64,000 nucleotides of DNA. Source: Sipunculus nudus. Its lineage: Eukaryota > Annelida > Sipuncula > Golfingiida > Sipunculidae. The stretch is from assembly GCA_026874595.1 (NCBI GenBank), contig CM049316.1:33799339-33863338 (forward strand), given 5' to 3'. A program made the position numbers and the translations under genes. Position 1 is the stretch's first letter, and each line of letters begins with the position of its first letter. Shown piece by piece: positions 44,808 through 54,464 of this stretch. A model generated the notes under the pieces. It ran no database searches, was not told the DNA's origin, and saw only the letters and a program-made list of their open reading frames with translations.

Positions 44808-47800
44808 ACACCTATTTAATTAGAGCGTGAAATCAAAATGTTGGGTAGTTTGAACACAATATGATGCAAAACATCGTTCAGAATAAATTTTTTATAATTA
44901 TTGGGTCGAGAATTCCCCCATCCCCCCAACAATAACAATAAAAAAAAATCGCCCGCAACGAATCGCACAACTCCGTTAAAGATAGTTAATAAAATCACTC
45001 GTTTGCGCTTATTCTTCCCAGCTTTTACCGATGTGGCTAACGTGGATGTATGCCACATCAGAATAAACCAGATACAACCGACGGACACTTGTATTTTCAT
45101 CCACAGTTATCTCATTAGTTTACACTAGCTTGTACTTTACATAAGCGTGCGTGTATTTTTATCATCATGCAAATGGAAACATTTCTCTAGCCCTGCCAGG
45201 GCTTTAGTATTTACGTTTGCTACTCAGTGGCGTAAAATAAAACGTTTTACAATGTACAGGAAATGAATCTCTCAGAGAGCAATAAATTAGTTATATAAAT
45301 TGCCGTGAGCTCACAGATCCTGTTCATGGCGTTGCGACTGTGCGAGAGCAAGTTTGATCGCTCTGTGAGCGAGAAGAATTAAGTCTTTACCATTGCATCG
45401 ACTGGGCCAGTCTAACATTTCTCCTATCCTTACTTTCCTGATGTCGGCCGACTGGAGGTTTGGTTACAGACGGCAGCTGTCCATTGCTAATGTTTGTACC
45501 TTGTTTCCATAGGTATTTTTCCTGGCAAGCAAATTAAAAATGTATGGGTCCCATCAATAGAATTTTTATAACACGAGCCAATATAACCGACCTGTAGGGT
45601 AATAAACTAAATAAAAAATGCGTCCTGATTTAGAGACCGTGCAGGACAGTGTACCTCGCGCTGAATAGAACCGGTATTACTGTTACCAATAACCTTTCAT
45701 TTTTATGAAAGCTTTAACCTGCATGCTTGTAAAAGAATTCCCCGATTTTCTCTGATTTTTATTCCCCACAGTTTTGAAAAAAAAAATAATAGATTAGGTC
45801 AGGTTTGGACTGGTTTATTTTAACCACTATAGTGCACACATACTTGAGAAAAATTATCTCAGGTTGAAGAACAGTTAAAATCAATCGAGCGTTTAATCAG
45901 AGGAAGGTTACAACTGATTAACGTAGCACTGTGCCTCTTTTCTATCAAATAATGTGAAAGACCCTTATTTGTGTAACAAATTGATTTCTGACATCGTATA
46001 GAAATTGAATTATATTAAAAGTAGTCCGAGACACAATGAATACCTCTGCCATGTTCGTGATATATAATTTATATTAATGCGGAGGAATCTCAGAGGAATG
46101 TGTGCATCAGTTCATCAACTCAATGGTTGCATCAATGGCTTTAACTGCATGCCAGAACAAAGGCCCATAAAGCAGCAAATGATTCTGGCCTCACAATGGG
46201 TTATAGATGAAAACATATGATGATCTAGATTACCTTATCAGAACGCGTGTCTAACTCCTTGGTGTAAAGTTGCTAACAGACAAACCACAAACCACGGTAG
46301 TAACCAACCAACTAGAAATCGACGGCGGATGAATACCTGTCAAAAAATATAGCAACAATGATAAATTCTTAAAACCGAGGTGCTTGCGAATGTTTACAAA
46401 CACAGAAAATATTACCTTTCTTCAATATAACTTCAAAGCTGTATAAAGACTACAAACCTTTAATTGTAGTCCAAAGACGCACCACTTCAACAAAATGAAA
46501 GAAAGATTGCTTTAACGTACTTTTTATTCTTACGAATGTTCCAAATATTCATCAACTCACCACTTAAATTTAGATTTATAGAATGGACCTCTATGATGCA
46601 AGGAAGAACCAGCCATGTAAACATTATATTTGTGTTCTTTTCAATTATTGGAAAATACCAAATAATGTGCCAGTTTGCCCCCCGATATATCACGGCATAC
46701 CGGGTGTCTGTTTTAACTATGGTTACATACATTTTTAATACAACTTTTTATGTTACTAAACATGGTGATAAAAAGATTGTATTCTGATTATGTAACCCTG
46801 TATACATTAATCCATTCAAAATAAAATACTTGTATATCGATCCACATAAAGTTAACCATCTACCAGAAAAAGTGTACTATTATCATTCACCATAATTTCG
46901 ATTGAAATTACTTTTTCGAGAATATTAGCGAAACGAAAAACGTGTACAGATAATTAGAAACTCACGCTTCTGAAAGTGGTCTCATTAGAATTTTCTTTAT
47001 CTAGGCTTTATTATTTAAACTCTCGAATGTTTTCATTTGACTTCAAAGCGAAATACCTTTTTAGCATTTCTTTTTATTTTTTCACCGCGCATGTAATTAT
47101 AGCCGCCAAAACGAAGTTCACAGATACTGTTTTCAGCCGGCTTCCGCCTAAAAAGAGAACGCTTCGGGCCTGAAACTAGAAAACCGGCGAAGAACTTTTT
47201 TTCACATTTTTTCTGCTGATAGGCTTACATGTTAACTGGTGCGCTATCCGTTTTGATGACCTATGACCTTTTATCCATCCTCGTATCAAAAGTTCCTCTG
47301 GGGTATGTCAAACAATTTTATTAGCCAGTGGTAGGAATCGATTGTAAAATATATTCGATGTTTGAAAGATAAAAAAACGAACGACGATCATTATTAATGG
47401 GTTATTTTATGTTACATCAATATTACCCAAAAAAAATAGTGTATATAGAATTATAATTAAAATATTAACGTAGTAAATTCAGTCGAACGTGTTCATCATG
47501 CTGAAGGATAAGGGTAATGGGCTGGTTGCTAACACTTATTCTATGCACAAGGTTTAGTTTTAAGCTGTTTTCATTGTTTTGTGACCCGTTTTTGTGAAAT
47601 CTCTGACAGAATAAGAATATTTTATTGCGTCATTTTGACTACTTTAAATTTTACATACATTTGTGATTATTTATGCAAAAATGCAATTGATTTAATCGAT
47701 TATGAAAGATACCGGCCAATCATCGATATAATCGATGAATAGGCACACCATTCTTATCAGCTTTTCTCAGCAATATTTTTACAAGTATGACATTTTGCAG

Positions 47801-48593
47801 ATGTGGAAGCAGCTTCATTTTAGAAATTGATTGTGAGATATGTTATTGTTTTGTCTTTATATTTCTCTTTAGATTTTAGTGTTCCCCTTAGCTGATCCCC
47901 TGGGCGTCTTGTCTAATTTCAAGTTGACATTTTGCATGAATTTGAACCTGAAGCCGATCTTTGTCATGACATTTAATAGTAGAGGGACCATCACGTGAAT
48001 TAATCCACACGACACATTAGATATCTAAAACACTTTTGGATGGATTGTCCTAAGATTTTTTGTGACTGAAGTTTGGAATATCTTTTTTTATACACAAGAC
48101 CTCCCTTATCAGTTTCTCTTTTAATTAAATAAACCTGAGTATTACTGATAATATTTATCGGATCTTGACCTGGGCAGCAGCCGTGAGGATGTGTTGGTCT
48201 GTTTTGAGTACAATTTAAAAAAAGGTCAAATTTCTCCATGTCATGTTTCAAATTGTTTTATCGAACATTATTTCTAGTTATTTCTCGTGGACTGTCCTGA
48301 AATTGTGTTTCTTTTCCACGCTTGATATCTAAATTTTTTTTAGATTTGATTCTTAATTTTAAATATTGTTTAAGGTATACTGGGTCGGACCACTGCTCGG
48401 CGGGATCATTGGCGGCTTCACGTACGAATACACCCACGACTCATCCAATCAGCTCCAGTATTTCAAGCGCTCCTTCCGGCGACGGACGAACCTAAGGCGG
48501 AACAGAAACAGTTTCAACAGTAATTCCACGATCTCCACTGAACTAGGCATCACTCCGACAATCACGCCCAAAGAGGAGGAGCCACGTATTTAA
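29070..48593 (+). CDS. AQP: Aquaporin, classical AQP4-like water channel, three exons
   Basis: CDS is the join of 29070-29654, 38859-38939 and 48375-48593: 885 nt, 294 residues, both introns phase 0 with GTAAGT donors. Expected role: a tetrameric membrane water channel. First NPA at 89-91 ([12 protein letters not shown]), second at 204-206 ([16 protein letters not shown]). The selectivity-filter positions read Phe69, His192, Ala201, Arg207, the combination found in AQP4. The mercury-sensitive Cys of AQP1 is replaced by Ala201. QFWKA and EFL at the start of helix 1 and YWVGPLLGG in helix 6 also match the family. The C-terminal tail is basic, then Ser/Asn/Thr-rich, ending KEEEPRI. An in-frame TGA at 29,058 closes the frame upstream. 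ATG at 29,103 (residue 12) has the better Kozak context, so a 283-residue start is possible. Exon 2 is 81 bp, as in vertebrate AQP0/1/2/4 exon 3. Confidence 0.95.
34540..34700 (+). mobile_element. tRNA-derived SINE, different head from family S
   Basis: A box TAGCCTAACGGTTA (34,543-34,556) and perfect B box GGTTCGAAACCC (34,588-34,599) at tRNA-like spacing. The sequence diverges after the B box, with no 3' acceptor stem, so it is a SINE head and not a tRNA gene. 3' limit uncertain. Confidence 0.6.
35409..35641 (+). mobile_element. tRNA-derived SINE (family S), near full length
   Basis: A box CAGCCGAGTGGTA (35,430-35,442), B box GGGTTAAATCCCC (35,472-35,484), then GCGTGGCTATGAGA, GGTTTTCTCC, and a tail ATGTAAAATAAATAAA ending at 35,640. 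Body matches 28,132-28,370 on the other strand. Confidence 0.78.
36651..37489 (-). mobile_element. Solo LTR-like element, copy A
   Basis: 839 bp, homologous along its length to copy B (41,534-42,391) in the same orientation. Ends are CGTTACGG (TG mutated) and CTGTAACA. Flanks are ATAT on both sides, compatible with a 4-bp target duplication inside a TA repeat. On the minus strand it has TTATAAATAAGGGGCTG (TATA-like, about 37,215) and further on AATAAA (about 36,8xx), the order expected in an LTR. A GC-rich block with GGCCCGGCTCGGCCAGGCG lies at about 37,325. Non-coding. Confidence 0.65.
37489..37539. repeat. (TA)n microsatellite abutting solo LTR A
   Basis: About 50 bp of TA directly against the LTR end. 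TA-rich sequence also flanks the other end (36,631-36,650), so the LTR probably inserted into the array. Confidence 0.9.
37752..37850 (-). mobile_element. SINE family S, 3' fragment
   Basis: Only the 3' part is present: the reverse strand ends CCATGTAAAATGAATGAA, preceded by GAGTGCCTCGTATTAAT and CGCTAACATCCGAGTCATGG, as in the other copies. Confidence 0.6.
38859..38939 (+). CDS. AQP: Aquaporin exon 2, conserved 81-bp exon
   Basis: Encodes residues 196-222 ([15 protein letters not shown]... ending SDHW) with the second NPA and the filter arginine. Acceptor CTTTTCAG, donor TGG|GTAAGT; phase 0 at both sides, exactly 27 codons. Confidence 0.96.
39035..41125. mobile_element. Older CGAGTCC-repeat element split by a later insertion
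   Basis: 39,035-39,057 and 40,685-41,125 become one continuous sequence if the hAT-like insertion is removed. Subterminal motifs CGAGTCC and CCGAGT recur at both ends, and outer ends start CAG and finish CTG. A related fragment lies at 44,040-44,160. Probably a short non-autonomous hAT-like element; its outer termini are uncertain. Confidence 0.45.
39058..40684. mobile_element. Non-autonomous hAT-like transposon
   Basis: 1627 bp with perfect 12-bp inverted ends CAGACATGGGGT and dense subterminal TAATCGTAATCGATTAC motifs at both ends. Flanks TCCACACC (39,051-39,058) and GCCACACC (40,685-40,692) look like an 8-bp target duplication with one change, overlapping the first base of the element. 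The interior is AT-rich with no transposase frame. Confidence 0.75.
41534..42391 (-). mobile_element. Solo LTR-like element, copy B
   Basis: 858 bp with inverted ends TGTTACGG...CTGTAACA and identical flanks ATAC (41,530-41,533 and 42,392-42,395), a 4-bp target duplication. Homologous to copy A throughout, including the GC-rich block and TTATAAATAAGGGGC. It has an extra block (about 42,175-42,205) absent from A. With its own target duplication it is an independent insertion. Confidence 0.72.
43967..44019. repeat. (TA)n microsatellite
   Basis: About 53 bp of uninterrupted TA. Confidence 0.95.
44511..44590. repeat. Short direct repeat, two units
   Basis: GCGGCTTAATTCTAACTTAT followed by TG-rich GTCATG(T/C) occurs at 44,512 and again at 44,555, a 43-bp tandem duplication. 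Confidence 0.85.
44767..44806. repeat. Compound (CA)n-(TA)n microsatellite
   Basis: Short CA run followed by about 26 bp of TA. Confidence 0.95.
45276..45390. repeat. Dispersed repeat, copy 2 (other copy 19,733-19,850)
   Basis: See the first copy. The block with GCGAGAGCAAGTTTGATCGC and the TTAGTTATATAAAT block are the clearest matches. Confidence 0.6.
48375..48593 (+). CDS. AQP: Aquaporin exon 3
   Basis: Acceptor TTTAAG, phase 0. Encodes residues 223-294: helix 6 ([19 protein letters not shown]), then a cytoplasmic tail with a basic patch ([15 protein letters not shown]) and a Ser/Thr stretch. The final TPKEEEPRI and TAA stop lie in the first unit of the adjoining minisatellite. Confidence 0.94.
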   Translation, partial: VYWVGPLLGGIIGGFTYEYTHDSSNQLQYFKRSFRRRTNLRRNRNSFNSNSTISTELGITPTITPKEEEPRI

Positions 48594-48983
48594 ATGGATA
48601 AAAACAACATGGCCACGCCCAAACGGGAGGAGCCACATATTTGAATGGATAAAAAAACACATGGTCACGCCCCAAAGGAGAGGAGACACGTATTTAAATG
48701 GTTAAAAAAATTGTCATGCCAAAAGGGTAGGAGATGCGTATTATAATGGTTAAACACATATGATCACGCCAAAAGGGGAGAAGCCAAGTATTAAAATGCT
48801 TGAAAACACACTTGGTCACGTCCATAAGGTAGGAGTCACGCATTTAAATGGATTGAAACAGACATGGTCTAGCCCATTGGAAGGAGCCACGTATTTAAAT
48901 GGATGAAAAACACAGTCACGCTCAAATGGAGGAGTCAAATATTTAAAAGAATGAAAACAGTCACGCATAAAGAGGAGGAGTTA
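48561..48983. repeat. About 51-bp minisatellite starting inside the aquaporin coding sequence
   Basis: About nine diverged units. Consensus features in order: CACGCCCAAAG, AGGAGGAGCCACGTATTTAA, ATGGATAAAAACA, ATGGT. Unit 1 (48,561-48,614) supplies the last codons and stop of the aquaporin. Unit 2 would encode nearly the same peptide end with a TGA stop. Degenerate remnants continue after the inserted element (49,664-49,720 and about 49,858-49,900). Confidence 0.88.
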
Positions 48984-49660
48984 TGGGGCAGTCCCACTTT
49001 GGCGACTCTACAGGCGACTACAGACGACCAAGCTGTCGCCTCATAGTCGCCGACAAACAGGCGACAGGATTTCCGCTACCACAATAGTCTACGACAAGCT
49101 ACACATGGCTAGCGACTGTCTGACGACAAGCTGCGACATGCTGCCGACAACCGGCGACACAATCGCCGCGACAAAGGACAATCACCTACGACAACCTACG
49201 ACCACATCTACGACAACCTAGGACCACACTGGCGACAACCTACGACACAAGAATTCTTGCTACGTCCACCCGCGACAAGCTTTGACGATTCTCTTCCATG
49301 TGCTATGAGAGGAGCCGGAGATAAGGAAGGGTCTTGTTTCAAGTAACAACATCCCGCAACAACACACACGATAACCCGCGTCACCTGGCGACAGCCTACG
49401 ACAGGACCTACGACAACCCGCGTCAGCTGGCGGCAGCGTACGACAGCACCTACGCCAGTAGAAGACAGGCTACGCTCTCCGGCGACAAAAAAGCTGTCGC
49501 CTGAGAATGTTGATCATGCTGAAAATCCAGAGGCGACAGCTTTCAGGTCACGCGTCTCGGGGCGACTTCAGGCGACTACACGCGACCATACAGGCGACCA
49601 TGAGGCGACAGCCTGGTCGCCTGTAGTCGCCTGTAGAGTCGCCTGAGTGGGACAGTCCCA
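48984..49660. mobile_element. Harbinger-like non-autonomous transposon (MITE) in the minisatellite
   Basis: 677 bp, GC-rich, with long inverted ends: left TGGGGCAGTCCCACTTTGG, right (reverse complement) TGGGACTGTCCCACTCAGG, both continuing as CGACTCTACAGGCGACTACA and CTGTCGCCTCAT for about 65 bp. Flanked by TTA on both sides (48,981-48,983 and 49,661-49,663), matching the 3-bp TWA target of PIF/Harbinger. The interior holds tandem CGACAACCTACGAC motifs and no coding frame. Superfamily is inferred from target site and termini. Confidence 0.72.
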
Positions 49661-50013
49661 TTAAGCATTAACAATCAAAGAAATGCCACGCATTTAAATG
49701 ATTAAAATACCTCCGAAAGAAGAGAGCGTCACATTCTGATAATGAAACCAGTAACACATAAAGAGGGCACTGCCCTCTTTAAAAATCAAGAAGAACGCCC
49801 CCCCCCCCCAAGAAGAGGACTTCAGAAAAGGTGCAACACACATTGACGACTGCAAAACAGTCACGCCCAATGACGAGGGGAGGGGGGTCACATATTCAAA
49901 CGTCACATGTCACAAATGTCCCATTTAAATTAGAGAAGTCAAGCCTTTGAATAGAATAACTTTTATCGCATCTCACACTTGACAGGAACTACGGTGTCTA
50001 AAGGATAATATTG

Positions 50014-50019
50014 AATAAA
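50014..50019 (+). terminator. AQP: Candidate poly(A) signal of the aquaporin gene
   Basis: First canonical AATAAA I find downstream of the stop. If used, the 3' UTR would be about 1.4 kb and would contain the minisatellite and the Harbinger-like element. Not verifiable here. Confidence 0.3.
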
Positions 50020-51282
50020 AAGACTGACAGGGCTGTAGCCAAGAATTAATTTACAAATACGCGAACCCCACACACTTGATAAAAGGAAATAAGGATCATC
50101 TTCAGTTAACAGTGTCGGAACAGTTCGATGTTTCACTATTATGACATTGCTTTTTCTTCCTCCTCCTCCTCCAGAAGGTGCATGCTAATCTTTAACATAG
50201 TCGCCAAGTGGAGCAGCAAACGCAACGGTGACACTCATCCTAAACGTGGCTGTTTCAGGAATGTATCCATTTTCATCTCACTTGTCAACAAATGCATATA
50301 TATGACCTGTTTTTTGTTTACCGATTAAAAGAAATATCCTACATTAAGCAGTGTTTCATGTTTCATTTTTCGTGTTGGCTGGTAAGAAAATGAAAATTTA
50401 AATATCCTCTATTGAACTACCCTGTTTACACAAGGGTTTTACGATACATTCGTTTAGCTCATTCAACGTCACCACTACTTACCATAGCATAGTTTGACCG
50501 GCTTTGCCAACAGGCGGCTGGTACAGGCTACGAATGATCGGACCAATGAGAACGGGTTTTCGCATTCGCATAACGTACCTCGCTTTTGTTCTGAGCACGC
50601 TTGATTGCAGTCGCTTCACTGTGTGACTATACAGAAACTTAAAAATTATTCTACGCCATTAGACACTAGTGGTTTCAGAACTACAACTATAGAACTATTT
50701 TAGAAAATACCAAAATTTGGAAAAATGTCATTAATTATGTAATTTGGTTGGTAGAGAGAATTATCGCGAAAATAAAACCTTCGTGGATAATAAGTCTCGT
50801 TGTCGAAAGCGAGTTGAAAGACGAAAGATTAATATTATGAAAAATAATAAAATCTTACTGTAAATGTCTTTCAAATTTGGTACCATTGATGAACAATAAT
50901 TTCCACTCCCTCGATGCTCCCTTGGGTTTCTTTGTTATAGGGAAGATCTTGAACACATATTGTTCGATATAATTGATTCATCTAACAATGGTTGCACTCT
51001 CTGTAGGTTTTTTTAATCGTAAGAAATATTATCCTCGCGAAACATCGAAAAAGTGAAAATCGCCACATTGTTTCCACGCGAATGTAAATCCAGCCACAGT
51101 ATTTTTGTTAAATATCCGATATATGCGGTCTGGGTAACCCAAATTTAGCAATACACAAAAAAGAACAATTGTAAGATTCAAGTGAGACTGACGTATGAAG
51201 CACATTTACTAGTCGCCCCGCCACTTCCATGAAATATGCAGTTTTCGTTTAAGGCTTGCAGGGGCGCTTAAAGGATGCTCAT

Positions 51283-51316
51283 AGTAATAATAATATTAAT
51301 ATTAATATTTTAATAC

Positions 51317-51360
<44 letters not shown>

Positions 51361-51500
51361 TTAATAATTATGATAATAATATTAATAATAATAACAATAA
51401 TTAATATAATAACAACTACAGTTATGTTGTATTACTATTATCATTATCATTATTATTATTATCATAATTATTATCATTATAAAAATAATAATAAAATGTA
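51283..51500. repeat. (AAT)n / (ATT)n-rich low-complexity block
   Basis: Irregular trinucleotide runs. The overlapping 94-codon frame is mostly Ile/Asn/Tyr from the repeat and is not a gene. Confidence 0.9.
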
Positions 51501-51984
51501 TGTGAAATATAATGTAAAAAAATCAAACCATTCAGATTAAATATAATCACTCGGTTTAAACACATACTTTTTAAATGTCAAGGTAAAGAAACACGCTTAA
51601 AGCTCAGCCATAAAATTTAAAGAAAAAACAAAAATCGCATACAAGGATAATTGAAATTAACCTTGGCAGCTTGTGCAAGCTTCCAAGGATGTCTGGATAT
51701 TAACTGTTTGCTTTGCACGGAACAAGAGTGAGTTGACTGCCAAGATACTAGCTGTTTCCTGCAAAGGCCTTTATTTGTTAAACAGAAAATAAAACAGTTC
51801 AATATCTACCACTTATAGAAGAAAGAGGATCCGAATAGACAATTAGTAGCTGTAAAAGAATTTTGGAGACAATACCTTTAGTATAAGCAGGATCTCCTCA
51901 TTTCCAGTTCCATTACAGCGAAGCCTGCGGGTGCAGCGTACGGACGGTGCTAGCGCTATAACGACTGTCTTTACTCAGCTGTTA

Positions 51985-52425
51985 GTAGCCTCCACCAAGA
52001 GGGTATGCGTTCATTCTCGTTCGTATGTGCGTCTGTTTGTGTGTGTGTTCTCAACACAACTCACGCAACCATGAACGAAATCTAGTGAAACTTTCAGGGC
52101 ATAAAATTCTTAGAAATGGGCCAATGGAGAATCGATTAGTTTTTGGTGTCGATCCAGCATCTACTCCGGATTCTGGAGCGTCATCGAGGAATATTCACAA
52201 ATGTACGGTCACTTATGCACGAATGAGCCTTGGAATATTGGCCAAAAAGTAGATGAATGTGCAGAAGGTCCCGCATCCTCAGTGTGGCCCGTCCACCTGT
52301 TCAGGTCATGGTCGCGCGCCAAGCACCTCGGAGTGACGGTGTCCAGTGTGTTCGCAGAGCGTTTTTCAAACTTCTGCTCCTATGGCGGAGGCATGTATCC
52401 CTTTGGATGCAGATTTCTAGTTTAT
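51985..52425. mobile_element. MITE-like dispersed repeat with CTCCACCA / GGCGGAGG ends
   Basis: Left end CTCCACCAAGAGGGTATGCG, right end GGCGGAGGCATGTATCCC then TTTCTAG. Inverted ends of this kind bound many short repeats in invertebrate genomes. The same left end recurs at about 58,010 (CTCCACCAGAAGGGCATTATG) and the right end at 42,612. No target duplication resolved. Confidence 0.4.
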
Positions 52426-54460
52426 ATCTATAAACAGTCAGAGGTCTCTTTTAAACACTTTGATCACTAAATTTTGATGTGAAGGGTTTTTTTTTTTTTT
52501 TTCCTAACATTTAAAAATTACTAAGAAAATAGAAAAAGGAGGTCGTATATCTTCTTTTCACACAAGTCTTTGTCGAATACAATGAAACCTGAACGACTCG
52601 TAAATCCTCAATAAGCATTTTGGTTGAGATTATATTATATCATAGTTTGGATTTAATACCCCTGGCATAATGGGTAGTGTAAACCAGAACAAAGTAAACC
52701 ATTCACAATTGTATTTCATCCTCACACGGCTCTGTGATCCTGGGTCATGAGGTCAAGTAAACTTAATAGCACATAGTGGTGTTATATGCAGAACAGAGAC
52801 CGCGCCTTGATGTGATTGGCTGGTGCAAAGTATGACGTCACAAGCAAAATTTCGAAATGATTTTATCTAGCAATACATTTTGTTTTTATTCTCTCCTGAA
52901 AATTTAGGACTGACAGTGTCAGAAATACTAAGTTTTTGATGAGATATAAATGTTTTAGTCACTTGGGTTTTCATGTAGGTGACGTCACTGCCGATAGTCA
53001 GTGCTCATTGATGTGCCAATAGCATTAGAACAAATCACACAAACTCATGTTTTTGTTGAAAAATAAATAGAAAAATGTTTGTCTTCCAGAAACCGGAAAA
53101 TGCTTTTGGTGTGTATACATTAGTTACATGTACAGAAAAACGTTGCCAATATGACCACTCTCCAGACCACAAGTAGTGATCGTGTTAGAGGGCCTGAGGG
53201 GCAACGAATGACCTTAATACATGTGCGTCCTGGAAGGATATGGAGGACTGGAAATCACTTTTTCTTAAAATATCTTTACTTTTTTAATAGATAATATAAT
53301 TAATGAAAGCAAAGGGCTTTCCCTAAAATAAACAAATATTCGTGCTAAAAGAGACTTATTTTTCACACACAAATACATATAGATATAATAATAATTATAT
53401 AATATAATATAATATAATGTAAGACATGATGTGAGATTAGATCTAAAGACCCATTAATGTGCTTATTTTCGTCATCTTGTTAGGACAAGATTCTGCATGT
53501 TAAAAGACATAGGACGCCATATTAACGCCATATCTTTAATAATGACAGATTTATTAACGCCATATCTTTAATAATGACAGATTTAAGTCACCCTTTTATT
53601 TTCGTGTTCTCGATGTTTCAACAGTCAAGAGCTTCACGTTTGTGCCTTAAGAGTGGAGCACAATCCTGTGGCAACAGAAACACCTGTTTTATACGCTTCC
53701 TTAATCAAAATAAATGACACGAAGATTTGCCTGCCATTATTGACTGAAAGTACATAGATTGAGATGTAAAGAAAAGTGTTATTACGTTGCCTTTATTCCA
53801 TAATAAGGCAATGACTTGAAAGCGCAACATTTAACGTTAGGCATCTTTACTGCTCTGCCAGCCACAACCCTTGTTTGAAGGAGATGATTAATACAGAAAG
53901 AGTATACATCCAAGTTCCCCGTCTAATCTCCCGAGTCTGCGATCTCAAAGGACGTCAGTTAATTACATTTTACGGTCCTGGTAATGTTTCCCGCCTCTCA
54001 GCCGATCTTCGACTTTACAATCAAGAGATACAGGTCCTGGATTACCCCGGATCTAAAGATTGATGTTGATGGAGGCAGAGATTATTGATCTTAATTATTA
54101 AAGCACCATGTAGGTGTCTTTTGTTCCAACTGGCGCCTGTGTCCTCCAACCGAGTGGAAATTTATGAGATAGCATCCTTTGCAAGGTTTTAATAAAGTTC
54201 CCTTTATTCAGTGTTCCTTTGCTTGGAGGTTCTTAAATCTGTTGGATTTTTTTTACTTATTAGGAAGGAAGGGGGTAATTTCCTTAAATCTTCCACAAAT
54301 CTACAATAAAGGAGCTACTTGTATGATCGAAAACACATATTTGTACCGACATATGCTTGTCCTGGAGATTAGGGTTTGGAAAATAAAATAAATTGTTCGT
54401 TCATGTGTTTACGAACCACAGCATGTTTACAACACAGAATGTTTACAGCATTCTTAAATA
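52426..54460. other. Intergenic, no gene assigned
   Basis: Contains a T18-like run (52,485-52,502), short TA-rich runs at 53,395-53,420 and a 34-bp tandem duplication at 53,517-53,585. A 62-codon frame at 53,875-54,063 is unrecognised. Confidence 0.45.
53517..53585. repeat. 34-bp tandem duplication
   Basis: ATTAACGCCATATCTTTAAT followed by AATGACAGATTT occurs twice in immediate succession with no differences. Confidence 0.9.
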
Positions 54461-54464
54461 AACT

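Larger units (their letters stand above)
38940..48374. other. Aquaporin intron 2 (9.4 kb)
   Basis: Contains the nested hAT-like elements (39,035-41,125), solo LTR copy B, a fragment with GGCGGAGGTTTATGTAGGCTC (42,612), two TA arrays, a GACTCG-rich fragment (44,040-44,160), a two-unit direct repeat at 44,511-44,590 and the dispersed repeat at 45,276. The 46-48.3 kb part is AT-rich with nothing recognised. Acceptor is TGTTTAAG. Confidence 0.8.
49664..51984. other. Downstream of aquaporin, no gene assigned
   Basis: Contains minisatellite remnants, a C12 run (49,798-49,809), a candidate AATAAA (50,014) and an (AAT)n-rich block. At 50,146-50,175 a strong pyrimidine tract ending CTCCAG could be a splice acceptor, with an open frame to 50,328, but nothing recognisable is encoded. 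Confidence 0.45.

Noticed and set aside
50146-50328. Alternative last exon of the aquaporin
   Set aside because: A good pyrimidine tract and CAG are present, but joining in phase 0 gives a stop after six codons and would remove helix 6.
51256-51540. 94-codon frame
   Set aside because: Mostly Ile/Asn/Tyr from an AAT/ATT low-complexity block.
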